Origin: JBBQXK01 sp038251625
GTDB taxonomy: Bacteria; Pseudomonadota; Alphaproteobacteria; Rhodobacterales; Rhodobacteraceae
NCBI GenBank assembly: GCA_038251625.1
Contig: JBBSBE010000038.1
Coordinates: forward strand, 1-31,893
DNA length: 31,893 bases
Direction of reading: 5' to 3'
Below are positions 22,618-31,245 of the stretch, in pieces (positions within the stretch are counted from its first letter, which is position 1; each line of letters begins with the position of its first letter). Made by a program: the position numbers and the translations under genes. The notes below the pieces were generated by a model. That model was not told the DNA's origin. It worked only from the letters and a program-made list of their open reading frames with translations, and did no database searches.

Positions 22618-23444
22618 TACGGCTCGCGGCCGCGTTTCTGGCGTGTCTCGGTCTGCCGGCCTTCGCGGGGTGTGGGGCCGATCCTGCCCCCTGCACGATC
22701 CCCGAAGGCAGCTATCACATCGTGTTGCCCGAAACCCCTGCGCCCGGCCCGATCCCGGCCGTGATATTCCTGCACGGCGCCGGCGCCAGCGGTGGCGCGA
22801 TGCTGACCATGGGGGATGTTGCGGCCACCATCACCGCGCGCGGCTACGCCTTCATCGCGCCCGATGGCCTGCCGCGGCCGGGTCGCGGCGCGGGCTGGTC
22901 CTTCAGGCCCGGCGATACCGCCCTGCGCGACGAACCCGCCTTCTTTGCTGCCGTCAAGGCCGATGCCGCGCGTCGCTTCGGGCTTGATACTTCGCGGATG
23001 ATCCTGTCGGGCTTTTCCATCGGCGGGTCGATGACGCATTACACCGCCTGCGCAAACCCGGATGCCTTCACCGCCTATGCGCCCGTGGCAGGTGCCTTCT
23101 GGCGCCCGCACCCCACGGGATGCACGGGCCCGGTGCGCCTTTTCCACACGCACGGCTGGACGGATACAACAGTACCGCTGGAGGGGCGCCCCCTGCGCAA
23201 CGGCACGATCCGGCAGGGCGACACCTTCACCAGCCTTGAAATCTGGCGTGCAACCAACGGCTGCGACTACGGCGCGGCAGATCAGTTCGAAACCACCGGC
23301 CCCTTCATGCGCCGCCGCTGGACCCGCTGCACCGATGGTTCGGCGCTCGAATTCGCGCTCCATCCCGGCAGCCATTCGGTGCCGAAGGGGTGGGCCACGA
23401 TGATGCTTGACTGGTTCGAAGGCCTGCCGCCACCGAAGGCCTGA
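22614..23444 (+). CDS. Exported alpha/beta-hydrolase esterase, LpqC/PHB-depolymerase-like
   Basis: A 276-residue secreted or periplasmic esterase resembling poly(3-hydroxybutyrate) depolymerase/LpqC and feruloyl-esterase-type enzymes. A signal peptide ends near AFAGC; the Cys could be lipidated, though the -3 Phe is unusual. The oxyanion region is FLHGAGASGGAM. The nucleophile is Ser135 in GFSIGG, the Asp is probably Asp184 in HGWTDTTVP and the His is His254 in GSHSVP. Several Cys residues (CGADPAPC) may form disulfides. The natural substrate is uncertain. It starts at a TTG overlapping the rhodanese stop, is last in the five-gene unit, and ends four bases before the convergent opgG. Its link to the redox genes is unexplained. 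Confidence 0.87.
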   Translation: MIRLAAAFLACLGLPAFAGCGADPAPCTIPEGSYHIVLPETPAPGPIPAVIFLHGAGASGGAMLTMGDVAATITARGYAFIAPDGLPRPGRGAGWSFRPGDTALRDEPAFFAAVKADAARRFGLDTSRMILSGFSIGGSMTHYTACANPDAFTAYAPVAGAFWRPHPTGCTGPVRLFHTHGWTDTTVPLEGRPLRNGTIRQGDTFTSLEIWRATNGCDYGAADQFETTGPFMRRRWTRCTDGSALEFALHPGSHSVPKGWATMMLDWFEGLPPPKA

Positions 23445-23448
23445 CCGC

Positions 23449-24969
23449 TTACACCGTCCAGCGGTAAAGCCAGACCTCCGAGATACGCGCCCCGCCCAGC
23501 AGCATCTGTGCGCGCAATTCCACCGATGACTGTCCACCGGGATCAAAGCTGAACGCCAGACGCGTGCCCCCCGTTTCGGGATTGCGCTGCAGGATCCCCG
23601 GCGACACGCCGCCCACATTGGCGCTGGTGTGAACCGTCACCTCTGCCAGGTCGAGGGGCACCGCCACATGCGGCGCAAAATCGACAACAGCGATCCGGCG
23701 ACCATCCTCCTGCAGCCCCATCCGGGTGGACAGCACGCGCGCCACGCCACCCGTCTCGGCCGGTTCGCCGGCGCCCCACGTCATGCGATAGGCAAAGTCA
23801 TGCGCCATGCCCGCAGGGATCGGCGCCGCGGGGCGCCAATAGGCCACGATATTGTCGTAAACTTCCTTGTCAGTGGGGATTTCCACCAGCGTCACCGCCC
23901 CCGCGCCCCAATCCCCCACGGGCTCGATCCAGAGGCCGGGGCGTTCGTGATAATGCGCCTCGAGATCCGCGAAATCGGAATAGCGGCGGCTGCGCTGCAT
24001 CAGGCCAAAACCTTTGGGCGATTGATCGACAAAGCTGGAAATCTGCAATTGCACCGGGTTCGCCAGCGCCCGCCACAGCCGCTCGCCCGCGCCGTTCAGG
24101 ATCTCCAGCCCGTCGCTGTCGTGTACCGCCGGGCGGAAATCGCTGAACCGCCCCGGCGTCTTGCCATCGAAAAGGAACATGCTGGTCAGCGGCGCCATCC
24201 CTGCATGCCCAAGCGCCCGGCGCGGAAAGAGGGTGGCGCGAACGTCCATCACCGTGGAGGTGCCGATCTGGATGTCGAACCGGTAGACACCCGCCAAGGA
24301 CGGGCTGTCGAGCAGGGCGTGCAGGGTAAAGGTTGCGGCGCCGATCGCAGGCGCCTCCAGATAGAACTCGGTGAATTCGGGGAACTCCTCACCCGTCGGT
24401 TCCGCCGTATCGAGTGCGAGGCCCCGCGCGGACAGGCCATACGTCTCGCCCCGCCCGATGGCGCGAAAATAGCTCGCCCCCTGAAAGACGGCAAATTCCT
24501 GAAAGATGCCCGGCAATTGCGTTTCGGCCCTGAGCCGAAGCCCCGAATAGCCCAGCGTGTCATCCACTGGCAGGTCGGGAAAGGTATCGGTGCGGTCGAA
24601 CAGGCCAAGGTCAAACGCCACGGCCCGTGCATAGCCGCCCTCGACGGTGAACATCTTCACCGGGCGCGGGAAATAAAGGCCGGGGGGAAAGAAATCCACC
24701 TGCAGCGGCCCCGGCCCTTCGTGCCAAAGGGCATCGGCATCGCGAAACCAGATGGACCGGTACTGATCGTAGGTCAGGGCCTGCCAGGCTCGGGGAATCT
24801 CGGCCCGCGGGGCGAAGGGGGCCGTTGCCATCGCCTCGGCCCGCGCGCGCAGGGTGCCTTCATCAAACGGCAGGGGGGCGCCCAGCGTCACGCCCGGCCC
24901 CCGGTGATGCGCGAACGTGGCCATCGGCCAGACCGCCGCCACCCCGGTCAGGAAATCCCGCCGCCTCAT
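23449..24969 (-). CDS. opgG: Periplasmic glucan biosynthesis protein OpgG/OpgD (MdoG)
   Basis: Needed for osmoregulated periplasmic glucans; OpgG/OpgD proteins are now classed as GH186 enzymes acting on beta-1,2-glucan. The 506-residue protein starts with a Tat-type signal (MRRRDFLTG), more like OpgD than the Sec-exported E. coli OpgG. Conserved stretches include ALTYDQYRSIWFR, QVDFFPPGLYFPRPVKMF, FQGASYFRAIGRGETYGLSARGL, QSPKGFGLMQRSR and YDNIVAYWRP. The start overlaps the opgC stop (ATGA), indicating one operon. The glucosyltransferase OpgH is not in the window. Distinguishing OpgG from OpgD needs an alignment; the symbol is given for the family. Confidence 0.92.
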   Translation of the reverse strand: MRRRDFLTGVAAVWPMATFAHHRGPGVTLGAPLPFDEGTLRARAEAMATAPFAPRAEIPRAWQALTYDQYRSIWFRDADALWHEGPGPLQVDFFPPGLYFPRPVKMFTVEGGYARAVAFDLGLFDRTDTFPDLPVDDTLGYSGLRLRAETQLPGIFQEFAVFQGASYFRAIGRGETYGLSARGLALDTAEPTGEEFPEFTEFYLEAPAIGAATFTLHALLDSPSLAGVYRFDIQIGTSTVMDVRATLFPRRALGHAGMAPLTSMFLFDGKTPGRFSDFRPAVHDSDGLEILNGAGERLWRALANPVQLQISSFVDQSPKGFGLMQRSRRYSDFADLEAHYHERPGLWIEPVGDWGAGAVTLVEIPTDKEVYDNIVAYWRPAAPIPAGMAHDFAYRMTWGAGEPAETGGVARVLSTRMGLQEDGRRIAVVDFAPHVAVPLDLAEVTVHTSANVGGVSPGILQRNPETGGTRLAFSFDPGGQSSVELRAQMLLGGARISEVWLYRWTV

Positions 24970-26156
24970 GCGCGCTTCTTCCACGGCTGACTTTTGATCC
25001 AGCCGCCGCCATAGGCGACCCCCACAACCAGCGCCGCGCCGCCCAGGTTCACCGCCAGCATCGTGGCCAGCGACGATCCCGTGACATCCAGCACAACCCC
25101 CAGCGCCCGCGCCAGCACCATCGAGAAGACGAACACGATCAGCGACTGTTGCCCCACCTTCAGCAGCACCGCCACGATCCGGTTCCAGATCTGCCCTGCC
25201 ACCCCTTCGCCCGCCGCCAGAAGCCGCGCGCCGCCGGGGCCCGCGAAGGCCCAGGCGATATAAGCGAGCGACAGGAAGTGGACGTAGCGCAGCAGGCCGA
25301 AATCCGTTTTCCAGACCAGCGGATCGATGGCCGCCCGGATCTCGCGCAGATCGGCAGAGCCGTTCAGGATGCGAAAATAGGAAAACGGCACCGACAGGAT
25401 CACCACGGCACCCGCCAGCGCCAGCAAAAGCGGTGTGACAGGCGGCGCAGGCAGCCAGCCGCGCATGAAGGCAAAGCCGGTGAAGAACAAAAGCTGCCAG
25501 CCGAAGGGATCGAAGAACCACGCCCGGTTCGACCACGGCTCTGCCGGCAGACCCGTCCATTGCAGGTTTGCCGCCAACCACAGCGCCACCACGAATGCCG
25601 CCGCCAGCCCCCGCGCCACACCCGCCAGCGCCACCACAACCGGCATCATGGCAAGGATCACCATATACATCGGCAGAATGTCGAAATAGTTCGGCACATA
25701 GGTCAGCGTCATCAACCCGGGCAGGTTCAGCGCCGCACGGTTGAAGAAGGGGTCGAGGTTCAACTCGCGCGTATAATCGATGCGGAACGCGCCAGACGAA
25801 TCCAGAAGCGCCAGCATCGTGGCAATGGCCAGAAACATCCCGATATGCGCCCAGTAGACCTGCCACACCCGGTAGGCCACCCGCGCCGCGCCCACGGCCC
25901 ATCCCATCCGCACGAAGGTGCCGCCAAAGGCGATGGCTGACGCCATGCCGGAGCAGAACACGAACATCTCGGTCGCATCGGAGAAACCAAAGCGGGCAGG
26001 AATCCAGAGCGTGGCCCAATTGTCGGGGATATGCGCAATCAGGATGATGAACATCGCGATGCCACGAAAGAAATCCAGGCGGATGTCGCGCGTGCCCGCC
26101 TGCGCCCGCAAGGCGGGGTGCGGCACCGACATGCGTGCATCGTCGTAGGTCGTCAT
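24966..26156 (-). CDS. opgC: OpgC-type periplasmic glucan succinyltransferase/acyltransferase
   Basis: Polytopic inner-membrane protein of the OpgC family, which adds acyl (usually succinyl) groups to periplasmic glucans. The 396-residue protein has about ten hydrophobic segments. Its N-terminus reads RDIRLDFFRGIAMFIILIAH, the family start with the charged Arg-Asp pair, followed by FSDATEMFVFCSGMASA. The ATG has GGAGAG upstream. It overlaps opgG by four bases and starts 35 bases after the TPR-protein stop, so the three genes may be one transcript. The donor specificity (succinyl or other) is not visible. Confidence 0.92.
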   Translation of the reverse strand: MTTYDDARMSVPHPALRAQAGTRDIRLDFFRGIAMFIILIAHIPDNWATLWIPARFGFSDATEMFVFCSGMASAIAFGGTFVRMGWAVGAARVAYRVWQVYWAHIGMFLAIATMLALLDSSGAFRIDYTRELNLDPFFNRAALNLPGLMTLTYVPNYFDILPMYMVILAMMPVVVALAGVARGLAAAFVVALWLAANLQWTGLPAEPWSNRAWFFDPFGWQLLFFTGFAFMRGWLPAPPVTPLLLALAGAVVILSVPFSYFRILNGSADLREIRAAIDPLVWKTDFGLLRYVHFLSLAYIAWAFAGPGGARLLAAGEGVAGQIWNRIVAVLLKVGQQSLIVFVFSMVLARALGVVLDVTGSSLATMLAVNLGGAALVVGVAYGGGWIKSQPWKKRA

Positions 26157-26191
26157 CGTCTCTCCCCGGCCCGTTCGCCTGTGGCCCCGTG

Positions 26192-27547
26192 TCAGACAGC
26201 CGCGCGCCGATGCGCCGCCGCTTCCATGTCGGCGATCATCGCCATGCGGGCTGCGGAATAGCCATCCTCGTGCCCGCCCCGCCGGATCGTCCGTTCGACC
26301 ACCAGCGCCGCCGCTTCGTCGAAGTAGCCCGCGCGAATGCCGCTGTCGATGGTCAGCCGCTCAAAGACATCGCGCTGGGCATGGCTGCCGCCTGCGCGGA
26401 TCATGCCCGGGCGCGCCGCACGCAAGGACCGGAAAGCGCCCGCATAGTTGCCGTTGCCAAACGCCTCCAGCCCCACCGCCGCCGCCACGCCCGGATCGGC
26501 CATACGTTCACGGGCCTCGGTATCGCGGGCCGCTGCATCCCTGCGGATGCGTGACACCAGCGTCGCTGCCGCATCCCGCGCCTCTCCGCCCACAAGCGCC
26601 AGAAGGTAGTGCAGGTCGGCGAAGATCAGGCACCCGTCATCGGTGCGCTTGGCCGACAGCGCCGCCAGTTCGTCCCAGCGATTGCCGGTGTTCACCCCGT
26701 CAAGATCAAGCCTGCACAACAGCGACGCCGCGTTCGAGATATCGCGGTAGTCATCCGTCCGGTCGGCCCGGATCGCGGTGTCGTACAGCGCCAGCGCCTC
26801 ATCCGTCTGCCCAAGGTCAAGGTGCATCAGCGCCTTGTGCCACCAGACGTGATAGCGGAAATTGTTGCAGTGCATCCACGCCGCCTCGCGCCCCGTCAGC
26901 CATTGCAGGCCATCTGCCGCGCGCCCCGTCATGTCATGCACATGCGCCACGGCATGCAGGCCCCAGGCATCGTCCGGCGCAAGGGCCAGCCCTGCATGTC
27001 CCGCCCGTTCTGCGGCGCCGTAATCGCCGGTTTCCTCAAGCGAAAAGGCGTGGCAGCCAAGGATATATCCGCGCAGCGGATGGTCGGCGGCCATCCGGGG
27101 CAGCGTCGCCTCCAGCGATGCGCGCATTCCCGCGCCATCGCCAAGTATAAAGCGGATGGAATGCCCGATCTTGATTGCGAGGGCATCCTGCGGGTCGTCG
27201 CGCAGCACCGCCTCCATCGCCGCAATCGCACCGCTTGCGCGTCCGTCCAGCCAGTCGGCAAGCGCCGTCACATAGGCCCGTTCGCGCGCAGTTGGCGCCG
27301 CGCCCGCCCTTGCCGCCGCCAGCGCCTCTTGCGCCACGGGCACCAGTTCGCGCCGCCCGAGCATCAGCATGAAAAGGCCACGTACCGCCTGACCCATGGC
27401 AAAGCCGGGGGCCAGTTCCAGAACGCGGCCCAGATGCTGCCCGGTGTCCGCGCCATGGGCGAGGAAACGGCGCTGCATGGCATCCCACGACCCGACGGCC
27501 TCGGGCGTGTCGAGCGAGGTTCGCGTTCCGCAAAGGTCTGACTGCAT
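26192..27547 (-). CDS. TPR-repeat protein, TTC38-like
   Basis: A 451-residue soluble protein of alpha-helical repeats, resembling the TTC38 family found in proteobacteria and animals, function unknown. Repeats are visible as ALAAARAGAAPTARERAYVTAL, EETGDYGAAERAGHAGLALAPDD, and LMHLDLGQTDEALALYDTAI, all with the TPR spacing of small and aromatic residues. Its middle has a His/Trp-rich segment (MHCNNFRYHVWWHKA) typical of the family. No signal peptide or membrane helix. The ATG at 27547 has AAGGTG nine bases upstream; a GTG 12 bases earlier is the alternative. It precedes opgC and opgG by 35 bases, but a functional link is only inferred from position. Confidence 0.85.
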   Translation of the reverse strand: MQSDLCGTRTSLDTPEAVGSWDAMQRRFLAHGADTGQHLGRVLELAPGFAMGQAVRGLFMLMLGRRELVPVAQEALAAARAGAAPTARERAYVTALADWLDGRASGAIAAMEAVLRDDPQDALAIKIGHSIRFILGDGAGMRASLEATLPRMAADHPLRGYILGCHAFSLEETGDYGAAERAGHAGLALAPDDAWGLHAVAHVHDMTGRAADGLQWLTGREAAWMHCNNFRYHVWWHKALMHLDLGQTDEALALYDTAIRADRTDDYRDISNAASLLCRLDLDGVNTGNRWDELAALSAKRTDDGCLIFADLHYLLALVGGEARDAAATLVSRIRRDAAARDTEARERMADPGVAAAVGLEAFGNGNYAGAFRSLRAARPGMIRAGGSHAQRDVFERLTIDSGIRAGYFDEAAALVVERTIRRGGHEDGYSAARMAMIADMEAAAHRRAAV

Positions 27548-27651
27548 GCTCTTACTCACCTTGTTCCAGAGGGCCGGTCCTTAACCGCCATTCGCCCCCG
27601 TCATGCCCAACGTTACAGGCCAACCCCGCCAAACGTTTCTTTCGTCGCCCA

Positions 27652-27669
27652 CGTCACGCGCCTGTGACG
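27652..27669. promoter_or_regulatory. Perfect dyad, possible operator
   Basis: CGTCAC and GTGACG form an inverted repeat with a 6-base gap, 105 bases upstream of the TPR-protein ATG and 45 bases downstream of the DUF302 stop. It lacks a T-run, so an operator is more likely than a terminator. No promoter is clearly identifiable beside it. Confidence 0.35.
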
Positions 27670-27713
27670 CAAAATGCCTAACGCAAAGGCATCCCGGAAC
27701 GTTCCCGCCCCGT

Positions 27714-28184
27714 TCAGGGCGCCGCTGCCGCATCGGCGACGCCTGCGAAAACAGCATCCAGCTCGGTCGCCAGTGCCGCCAGCGCATCACCGCCCTCGTC
27801 GCTGTAGGGCGCGAACACAAAGCTTGGCGTCTTCCACGACAGCGACGCCGTGCCATCGGGGTTCTCGGTCACATACATCCGGATTGGCGCCTCGATCCCT
27901 GCCGCGACCGAGGCGTCCAGCATCCGCCGGGCATAATCGTTGCGGTAAAGGCCGAAGACGCGGTTGCCGGGAATGGTGATGCCCGCGCCTTTTGCCCCGT
28001 CCGAGGCGCTGGCCTGTGTGACAATGGCGATCGGCGCGGCTTCCACCGCCGTGCGCACACGTTCGACAAGCGTGTCAAAGCTGTGTGGCGTCGCCCGCAC
28101 CACCCATCCTTCGCGCGGGGCGACGGTCTGGGCGGTCAGGGGCGCGGCAAGAAGGGTCAGCGTCAGGGCAAGGGCACGCAGCAT
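27714..28184 (-). CDS. DUF302 family protein, exported
   Basis: A 156-residue periplasmic protein with a clear signal peptide (cleavage near LTAQT, residue 19) and one DUF302 domain: SFDTLVERVRTAVE, then RVFGLYRNDYARRMLDASVAAGIEAP-type core and YVTENPDGTASLSWKTPS. The biochemical role of DUF302 is unknown; it recurs beside heavy-metal and sulfur genes in other bacteria, but nothing here shows that. GGAGG lies eight bases before the ATG. The gene precedes the TPR gene by 166 bases on the same strand, with a dyad between them. Confidence 0.9.
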   Translation of the reverse strand: MLRALALTLTLLAAPLTAQTVAPREGWVVRATPHSFDTLVERVRTAVEAAPIAIVTQASASDGAKGAGITIPGNRVFGLYRNDYARRMLDASVAAGIEAPIRMYVTENPDGTASLSWKTPSFVFAPYSDEGGDALAALATELDAVFAGVADAAAAP

Positions 28185-28236
28185 GGGATATCCTCCGATG
28201 GGTCGGCGCGCAGCCTAACCACAGGCGCCCCCTCCG

Positions 28237-29433
28237 TCAGCCCTCGGGCGGCAGGCCCGCGATCACCTCTTCGGTATCCTGCCCGAATGCGGGCGGCGGT
28301 CGGCGATAAGTCACCGGTGTGCGCGACAGTTTCAGCGGATTGCCGAGCATGCGCAGGGTTTCGCCGGGTTTCGCCGGGTTCGGCATCTCGACCACCGCAC
28401 CCCGCGCCGCCGCCTGATCGGACCCAAGTGCAAGGTCCAGCGTGTTGACCGGCCCCACCGGCACCCCCGCGCCTTCCAGCCCGGCGATGATCTTGGCCAT
28501 CGGCCGCGCGGCAAGTGCGGGGCGCAAGGTGGCCATCAGCGCCTCGCGGTTGGCCAGTCGCGCGGGGTTCGTGGCGTAAGCCGGATCAATTCCAAGCGGG
28601 GCCAACCCCAGCGCCGTGCAGAAACGGCGGAACTGCCCGTCATTGCCGACGGCCACGATCACATGGCCGTCCGACGCCTCGAACACATGATAGGGCACGA
28701 TGGAGGGGTGCCCGTTCCCGCGCCGCTCCGGCACCTTTCCGGTGGCAAGATAGCTTGTGCCTTCGTTGATCAGCCAGGCCATCTGGGTATCCACCAGCGC
28801 CACGTCGATATGCTGGCCCTCGCCCGTGCGGTCACGGTGGCGCAGGGCGGCGAGGATGCCGATGGTGGCATACATCCCGCACATCACATCCGCGATCCCC
28901 ACACCCACCTTCATCGGCTGGCCTTCCGGCTCGCCCGTCAGGCTCATGATCCCGCCATAGCCCTGCGCCAGAAGATCGTACCCCGGCTTTTCGCGGTGTG
29001 GCCCGGTCTGCCCGAAGCCCGTGATCGAGCAATAGACAAGGCCGGGACAGGCCAGCAGCAGGCTTTCGTGGTCCAGCCCGTACTTCGCCAGCCCGCCGGG
29101 CTTGAAGTTTTCCACCACCACATCCGACGCCGCCGCCAGCGCCCGGATCTGCGCCTGGCCTTCGGGGCTTGCAATGTCGATTGCGACGGATCGCTTGTTG
29201 CGGTTGGCGGCCATGAAATAGGCGCTGATGTCGCTGGGGCCGTCCGCACCCGGCGCATAGGGCGGCCCCCAGGCGCGCGTGTCATCGCCGCCCGTGCCGG
29301 GGTTTTCCACCTTGATGACGTCGGCCCCCAGATCGCCCAGCATCTGCGTGCACGTAGGCCCCGCAAGGATGCGCGTCAGGTCAAGCACGCGCAGCCCGTC
29401 AAGGGCGGCGGGGGTGTCAGATGCGCCCGTCAT
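28237..29433 (-). CDS. CaiB/BaiF family (class III) CoA-transferase
   Basis: Transfers CoA between carboxylic acids in the cytoplasm through an enzyme-bound Asp-anhydride. The 398-residue protein has the class III signature: LRVLDLTRILAGPTCTQMLGDLGADVIKVE at the N-terminus (split here as one block), NRNKRSVAIDI, VVVENFKPG, and the catalytic Asp153 in PGYDLLAQ. Relatives include formyl-CoA transferase and succinyl-CoA-dependent transferases; the substrate is not resolvable by eye. Its start lies inside the 3' end of the ThDP-enzyme gene (17-base overlap), so the two are very likely co-translated and work in one pathway. Any connection to oxalate use is speculative. Confidence 0.9.
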   Translation of the reverse strand: MTGASDTPAALDGLRVLDLTRILAGPTCTQMLGDLGADVIKVENPGTGGDDTRAWGPPYAPGADGPSDISAYFMAANRNKRSVAIDIASPEGQAQIRALAAASDVVVENFKPGGLAKYGLDHESLLLACPGLVYCSITGFGQTGPHREKPGYDLLAQGYGGIMSLTGEPEGQPMKVGVGIADVMCGMYATIGILAALRHRDRTGEGQHIDVALVDTQMAWLINEGTSYLATGKVPERRGNGHPSIVPYHVFEASDGHVIVAVGNDGQFRRFCTALGLAPLGIDPAYATNPARLANREALMATLRPALAARPMAKIIAGLEGAGVPVGPVNTLDLALGSDQAAARGAVVEMPNPAKPGETLRMLGNPLKLSRTPVTYRRPPPAFGQDTEEVIAGLPPEG

Positions 29434-31042
29434 AGGCCTTCCTTTCGATCTCTGCCGCGATCACCGTGAAACGGTCGGCGGTCAATGCGGCCTCCAGCGC
29501 CGTGCGCAACTCGGACCGGCTTGTGACCCGGTGCCCGTGCCCGCCGAAGGCCCGCCCGATGGCCGCATAGTCGTGCCAGCCGAAATCCACGCCTTCATTC
29601 GGCATCTGCCGCTCGCGCTGCTTCTTCTCGATCAGGGCAAGGCTCTGGTCGACAAAGACGACAAAGATCACCGGCAGCTTCATCTCGGCGGCTGTCGCCA
29701 ACTCGCCCGTGGTCATCAGGAACCCCGCATCCCCCATGAACCCCACAACGGCGCGCCCCGGGTTCATAGCCGCCGCCCCGATGGCCAGTGGCAGCGCGCA
29801 GCCCATCGTGCAGAGGCCAGAGGATTGCAGCAAACTACGCGGGCCCGTGCAGCGCCACATCTGGCTTAGCAGGATGCGGTGCGCGCCGCTGTCGACCGTG
29901 GCGATGGTCTCGGGCGGCAGCGCGCGGCGGCATTCGTCGATCACAGCACCCGGCCCCCAAGCATCATCTGTGGGAAACGCCCGCGCAAGCGCAGATTGCA
30001 CGGCGGCCGGCTCTTGTCCCGCCCAAACTCCGCGCACGGGCGCAGCCTCGGCCAGCGCGGCCAGCGACGGGCCGACAGCCCCTATCACGTTCACGCCTGC
30101 GCCGTGCATGAAATGCCGGTTCGGGGCGGCGGCGATGTCGATCACGTGCTGCTCCGCAGCATCCCAGACCGCGCGCCAGCCGGTGCGCATCTCGATCGGA
30201 TCGTAGCCAAGGCAGAGGATCAGATCGGCGGCCCGCACCAGCGGCAGCAGATGCCCGTCGGCCAGCGGCGACAACCCCGCCGCACCGAGGCAAAGGGGGT
30301 GATCCTCGGCGATCACACCCTTGGTCTTGTAGGTGGTCAGAAACGGGATGCCGTGTCGTTCCAGCACCGCCTGCACCGCAGATCCTGCCCCCTGCACCAT
30401 CACGTCCAGCCCGATGATGGCCAGCGGCCGCGCAGCGCCCGCAAACCAGCCGCGCGCCACGTCCCAATCCGGCCCGGGCGCAGGCATGGCGGGCAGGGCA
30501 GGGGGCAGGGACGCCCGCCGCGCCCGGCCCAATCCGGTGTCTGCCGTGCCGATGGGCAGGTCGATGTGCACCGGCCCCGGCCGCCCCTCCAGCGCCAGCC
30601 GCACCGCCTTGTCGGCCACGATGTCGGCAGCCCCGGCGCTGACCTTGAACGTGCCCTTGGTGATCGGCGCGAAAACCGCGCCGTGATCCAGCACCTGATG
30701 GGTATAGGTTTCGGCCTCGTCCGCTTCCACGCAGCCCGTCAGCACGATCAGCGGCACCCGGTCCTGATCGGCGTTGGCGACGGCATTGACGGCATTCATC
30801 GCCCCCGGCCCGATGGTGGCCACCAGAACCCCCGGCGCCCCCGTCGCATGCCACGCGGCCTCGGCCATGAACCCCGCCGCCGTCTCGTGCTTGGCCAGCA
30901 CGAAGGCGATCCCCGCCCGTTCCAGCGCCCGCACCAGGCTCAGCACCTCGCCGCCCGGCATCCCGAAGGCATGGCGGCAGCCCGCCTCGGCAAGGCGCAT
31001 CGCGATGCAATCTGCGGCAGTCGGGGAAAAGCGGGTGTCCAA
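29417..31042 (-). CDS. ThDP-dependent enzyme, acetolactate synthase-like
   Basis: A 541-residue thiamine-diphosphate enzyme of the acetolactate synthase/benzoylformate decarboxylase fold. The N-terminal domain has FGMPGGEVLSL and the catalytic Glu53 in KHETAAGFMAEA. The C-terminal domain should have the GDG...NN cofactor motif, but here reads GDAGFLMTTGELATA (from 437), with Val464-Asp465 where Asn-Asn is usual. So the Mg/ThDP site is altered and activity uncertain. The start is TTG at 31042, with GAGGAG eight bases upstream. The stop overlaps the CoA-transferase start, suggesting a decarboxylase or lyase plus CoA-transfer pathway. It is not classical IlvB, as no small subunit gene is nearby. 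Confidence 0.85.
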   Translation of the reverse strand: MDTRFSPTAADCIAMRLAEAGCRHAFGMPGGEVLSLVRALERAGIAFVLAKHETAAGFMAEAAWHATGAPGVLVATIGPGAMNAVNAVANADQDRVPLIVLTGCVEADEAETYTHQVLDHGAVFAPITKGTFKVSAGAADIVADKAVRLALEGRPGPVHIDLPIGTADTGLGRARRASLPPALPAMPAPGPDWDVARGWFAGAARPLAIIGLDVMVQGAGSAVQAVLERHGIPFLTTYKTKGVIAEDHPLCLGAAGLSPLADGHLLPLVRAADLILCLGYDPIEMRTGWRAVWDAAEQHVIDIAAAPNRHFMHGAGVNVIGAVGPSLAALAEAAPVRGVWAGQEPAAVQSALARAFPTDDAWGPGAVIDECRRALPPETIATVDSGAHRILLSQMWRCTGPRSLLQSSGLCTMGCALPLAIGAAAMNPGRAVVGFMGDAGFLMTTGELATAAEMKLPVIFVVFVDQSLALIEKKQRERQMPNEGVDFGWHDYAAIGRAFGGHGHRVTSRSELRTALEAALTADRFTVIAAEIERKAYDGRI

Positions 31043-31245
31043 GTGGCAGGCTCCTCTGTCTGGTTTTCGCCCTTAGCCCAAGATAGGGCCGCGCGAAACG
31101 GAATTCCCTTCACGCCCGCGTCACCACGGCCTTGTTGCAGATTGGCCCGCGTGACCGGGCATATTACTCTGGCGCACTGGTGGCCCGCCCGACCCTCCGC
31201 TAGGGTTGTAGCCGAGCTGGGGGGCTCGAGCAGGAAAGAGATGGA

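Noticed and set aside
28237..31042. Assignment as an oxalate-degradation operon (oxc-frc).
   Set aside because: The CoA-transferase could fit, but the ThDP protein lacks the features I expect of oxalyl-CoA decarboxylase and has a non-canonical cofactor motif.
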